Shown here one piece after another: positions 14,526-16,911 of a stretch of DNA of 16,911 nt (positions are counted from its first letter, which is position 1; every line of letters starts with the position of its first letter). The translations under genes were made by a program, and so were the position numbers. Below the pieces are notes generated by a model. It did not search any database. It was not told the origin of the DNA and saw nothing but the letters and a program-made list of their open reading frames with translations. The stretch lies in the NCBI GenBank assembly GCA_023230755.1, contig JALNWS010000081.1, forward strand, positions 1 through 16,911. Direction: 5' to 3'. Origin of the DNA: Azoarcus sp. GTDB taxonomy: Bacteria; Pseudomonadota; Gammaproteobacteria; Burkholderiales; Rhodocyclaceae.

Positions 14526-15356
14526 TCAGTTGTGGGCGAGTTCGCGTGCTCGCAGGCGCGAACGTTGTGAAGACATCAGCATGTGGTTGGCGGTGAGCAC
14601 CGCGACCGAAACCGCCAGCACGATGATCGTTGCAAGTGCGTTGATCTCCGGTTTCAGGCCGTGATGCAGGCGGGCGAAGATCAGCACCGGCAGTGTGGTG
14701 CTGCCCGGATCGGAGAGCATGGCAGCGAGTACGAAGTCATCCATCGACAGGGTGAAGGTCAACAGCCAGGCCGAGATCAGCGCCGGGGCAATCACCGGTA
14801 CGGTCACCACGAAGAACACCTTGAACGGCGGGCAGCCGAGGTCGAGTGCGGCTTCTTCCAGCGAACGATCCATTTCACGCAGGCGCGATTGCACAAGCAC
14901 GGCGGCGTAGGCCGCGCATAGCGTGGTGTGTGCGGCCCAGATCGCCAGTGCCCCGCGCCCGCCGAGAAAGGACAGCGCCGGGTGCGTGAACAGCAGCACC
15001 AGCGACAGCCCGGTCACCACTTCGGGCATCACCATCGGTGCCGTGGTCATGCCGGCGAAGAAGCTGCTGCCGAAATAGGGCCGGTAACGTGTGAGCACGA
15101 AAGCCGCGGCGGAGCCGACCACGACCGCGGCGGTGGCGGCCAGGGCGCCGATGCGCAGCGACAGCCAGGCCGCGGACTGGATCTCGCGGTCGTCGAGCAG
15201 AGCCCGGTACCAGCGCAGCGAAAAACCGTCCATCTGAGTGGTGATCTCGCCCGCGGTGAAGGAAAACACCACCAGACACAGAATGGGGATGTAGAGAAAG
15301 GCGAACACCAGGCCGAGCCAGCCCCGTGCGCCCCAGCGGTGTGCGGCGCCGCTCAT
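14526..15356 (-). CDS. potI: Putrescine/polyamine ABC transporter permease PotI
   Basis: One of two membrane subunits of a polyamine importer; 276 residues with about six membrane helices, the first in GLVFAFLYIPILCLVVFSF (15-33). The EAA loop that docks with the ATPase is EEAALDLGCPPFKVFF (167-182), followed by TVPVIAPAL. LSMDDFVLAAML (203-214) is characteristic of PotI/PotC permeases. ATG 15356 has a strong GGAGGAG (15368 down to 15362) five bases upstream and overlaps the potH stop as ATGA, so the two are translationally coupled. It is the last gene of the operon, ending before the convergent AGCS gene. PotI rather than PotC is inferred from the PotG-like partner. Confidence 0.93.
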   Translation of the reverse strand: MSGAAHRWGARGWLGLVFAFLYIPILCLVVFSFTAGEITTQMDGFSLRWYRALLDDREIQSAAWLSLRIGALAATAAVVVGSAAAFVLTRYRPYFGSSFFAGMTTAPMVMPEVVTGLSLVLLFTHPALSFLGGRGALAIWAAHTTLCAAYAAVLVQSRLREMDRSLEEAALDLGCPPFKVFFVVTVPVIAPALISAWLLTFTLSMDDFVLAAMLSDPGSTTLPVLIFARLHHGLKPEINALATIIVLAVSVAVLTANHMLMSSQRSRLRARELAHN

Positions 15357-16297
15357 GGCTGCTCCTCCGCTTCGCGCTGGCTCGAGCGGTTGAACACGAT
15401 GATCGGCACGATCAGCAGCAACACCATCATCACCGCAACGGCTGCGGCCATCGGCCAGTCCTGGTTGGGGCCGAAGTCGTCCCAGATGTTGCGCCCGATC
15501 ATCTGTACGTCACCGCCACCGAGGAGGTCCGGAATCACGAATTCACCCACGGCGGGAATGAACACCATCATCGCGCCGGCGATGATGCCGTTGCGCGACA
15601 GCGGCAGCGTGACCGACAGGAAGGTGGTGAGCGGGCGCGCGCCGAGGTCGCTCGCCGCTTCCAGCAGGCGCGGGTCGAGCTTGACCAGGTTGGCGTACAG
15701 CGGCAGCACCATGAAGGGCAGGTAACTGTAGATCATGCCGGTCAGCACCGCGCCGGTGTTGTAGAGCAGGGGCAGGGGGGCGTCGACGATCCCGAGCCCC
15801 ATCAGCAACTGGTTGATGAGCCCGACCTCGCTGCTGTCGAGCAGCCCCATCCACGCATAGACCCGCAGCAGGAAGGAGGTCCAGAACGGCAGCATCACCA
15901 TCATCAGCAACACATTGCGGATGGATTCCCGCGCACGCGCGATGTGATAGGCGAAGGGGTATCCGATCAGCAGGCAGCACAAGGTGGTCACGCAGGCGAG
16001 CAGCAGCGAGTTGCCGTAGGCGCGAAGGTAGAGCAGATACGCGCCTTCGTCGCCCATGGCAGTGAATTCGTCGAGCAGGCGCTGGTAGCTCGACATGTCC
16101 GGCACGAACTCGACACCAGCGCCGTCCGCCGCTGTTTGCAGCGGCGCAACATAGGGCGGAATGGCGAGTTCCGGGGTGGACAGGCTGACATTGAGGATCA
16201 GCACGAAGGGCAGCAGGAAGAACAGCAGCAGCCAGGCCCAGGGCAGCATTCCGACCCAGAAGCGGCCGCGCAGCAGGAAAAGACTGCGTGCGCTCAT
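15353..16297 (-). CDS. potH: Putrescine/polyamine ABC transporter permease PotH
   Basis: Partner permease of PotI in a polyamine importer; 314 residues with about six membrane helices, the first at about 15-37. A long periplasmic loop (about 40-90) before the second helix is typical of PotH/PotB. The ATPase-docking EAA loop is LLEAASDLGARPLTTFLSVTLPL (split at 211-233), and GEFVIPDLLGGG with NIWDDFGPNQDWP near the C-terminus is a strong PotH hallmark. I chose ATG 16297 because it overlaps the potG stop as ATGA, mirroring the potH-potI junction, and MSARSLFLLRGR fits a permease start; a GTG-type start 14 codons upstream would lie inside potG. No damage is seen. Confidence 0.94.
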   Translation of the reverse strand: MSARSLFLLRGRFWVGMLPWAWLLLFFLLPFVLILNVSLSTPELAIPPYVAPLQTAADGAGVEFVPDMSSYQRLLDEFTAMGDEGAYLLYLRAYGNSLLLACVTTLCCLLIGYPFAYHIARARESIRNVLLMMVMLPFWTSFLLRVYAWMGLLDSSEVGLINQLLMGLGIVDAPLPLLYNTGAVLTGMIYSYLPFMVLPLYANLVKLDPRLLEAASDLGARPLTTFLSVTLPLSRNGIIAGAMMVFIPAVGEFVIPDLLGGGDVQMIGRNIWDDFGPNQDWPMAAAVAVMMVLLLIVPIIVFNRSSQREAEEQP

Positions 16298-16911
16298 CGG
16301 CTGAGCACCACCCCGGCGGGTGCCTTCCACGACACCCATACCGAATCGCCCCAGGTCGGCGGTGGCGCGTCACCCCATCGTGCGGAGGGCACGCTGGCGG
16401 TGACGGTACGCGTACTGCCGAGGCGGACGTGATAAATCGAGTAACTGCCCAGGTAGGCAATATCCACGACTTCACCCGGGGCGTGATTCACCGTGGCGTC
16501 CACTCCCTCGGGTTTGTTGCGTCCGAGTACGATGCGCTCGGGGCGAACGGAGACCGAGACCTCCTGCCCGTCGGCATGGTCCGCCAGCGGAGCGGTTGCG
16601 ATCGGTGCCGGAAAATCCGGGCAGGCAACACCCTGTGTACCGAGCCGCCCATGAAACATGTTGGTCTCGCCAATGAACTCGGCAGTGAAGCGGCAGTTCG
16701 GATGCTCGTAGATTTCGTCCGGCGTACCCACCTGCAGCAGCACGCCGTCCGACATCACGCCGATGCGGTCGGCCATCGTCATCGCCTCTTCCTGGTCGTG
16801 CGTGACCATGATGCAGGTGACGCCGACACGCTCGATGAGATGGACGAGTTCGAGCTGGGTTTCCTGGCGAATCTTCTTGTCCAGCGCCGCCAGCGGCTCG
16901 TCGAGCAGCAG
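16294..16911 (-). CDS. potG: Polyamine ABC transporter ATP-binding protein PotG, N-terminus beyond the window
   Basis: ATPase subunit that powers the PotHI permeases. Only the last 205 codons are inside. The visible part begins at Walker B, LLLDEPLAALDKKIR, which also holds the D-loop, then VTHDQEEAMTMADRIGVM with the switch histidine, GTPDEIYEHP and AEFIGETN, all as in PotG/PotA. After this comes a C-terminal regulatory TOBE-type domain with SVRPERIVLG. Walker A and the LSGGQ signature must lie outside the right edge. DKKIR followed by QLELVHLIERVGVTCIMVTH is closer to my memory of E. coli PotG than of PotA, which points to putrescine, and a PotF binding protein would be expected further upstream. 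The stop overlaps the potH start as ATGA. Confidence 0.93.
   Translation of the reverse strand: MLLDEPLAALDKKIRQETQLELVHLIERVGVTCIMVTHDQEEAMTMADRIGVMSDGVLLQVGTPDEIYEHPNCRFTAEFIGETNMFHGRLGTQGVACPDFPAPIATAPLADHADGQEVSVSVRPERIVLGRNKPEGVDATVNHAPGEVVDIAYLGSYSIYHVRLGSTRTVTASVPSARWGDAPPPTWGDSVWVSWKAPAGVVLSR

Noticed and set aside
1..16911. Mobile element, prophage, defence island or CRISPR array
   Set aside because: No transposase, integrase, terminal repeats, regular repeat-spacer pattern or defence-type protein is seen. The tandem tRNA genes could be integration targets, but nothing is inserted there.

Overview
The window is a GC-rich stretch of bacterial chromosome with strongly GC-biased third codon positions. 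A fused PabB-PabC folate enzyme, a lone threonine synthase, a tandem tRNA-Val(CAC) pair next to gltX, a fused MnmC and a PotFGHI-type polyamine transporter together suggest a betaproteobacterium. Rhodocyclales (Azoarcus, Aromatoleum or Thauera relatives) is my best guess. This is inferred from gene content and protein style, not from a search. I see no phage, insertion sequence, integron, CRISPR or toxin-antitoxin signature, and the window reads as core chromosome.

Layout. Positions 1-1808 (minus) hold a nearly complete pabB-pabC fusion that leaves the window at its C-terminus. A 438-base divergent spacer follows, then thrC (plus, GTG start) with a probable hairpin terminator. Next come a soluble diguanylate cyclase (plus) and a complete small tRNA transcription unit: promoter, tRNA-Val(CAC), 50-base spacer, an identical tRNA-Val(CAC), and a strong terminator. 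gltX (plus) follows and converges, with only ten bases between, on a membrane-bound Cache-PAS-GGDEF diguanylate cyclase (minus). mnmC (minus) lies beyond, with a doubtful small frame behind it. Diverging from mnmC is a polytopic membrane protein of unassigned family (plus). After a 381-base spacer comes an AGCS-family sodium:amino-acid symporter (plus), which converges on a polyamine transport operon (minus). In that operon potG (its N-terminus lies beyond the right edge), potH and potI overlap by ATGA junctions.

How the genes relate. Several serve translation: two tRNA-Val genes, GluRS, and MnmC, which finishes the wobble uridine of certain tRNAs. Two make cyclic di-GMP and differ in whether the product-inhibition site is kept. 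Three groups handle small-molecule uptake: AGCS symporter, PotGHI and the unassigned carrier. PabBC and ThrC are biosynthetic. Apart from potGHI and the tRNA pair, these look like independent transcription units.

I did not find a convincing new multi-gene system. The items most worth a second look are the unassigned carrier with an apparent two-fold internal repeat, the tRNA-spacer that looks like a collapsed extra tRNA copy, the His-rich PAS domain of the membrane cyclase, and repeated or palindromic elements in the two large spacers.
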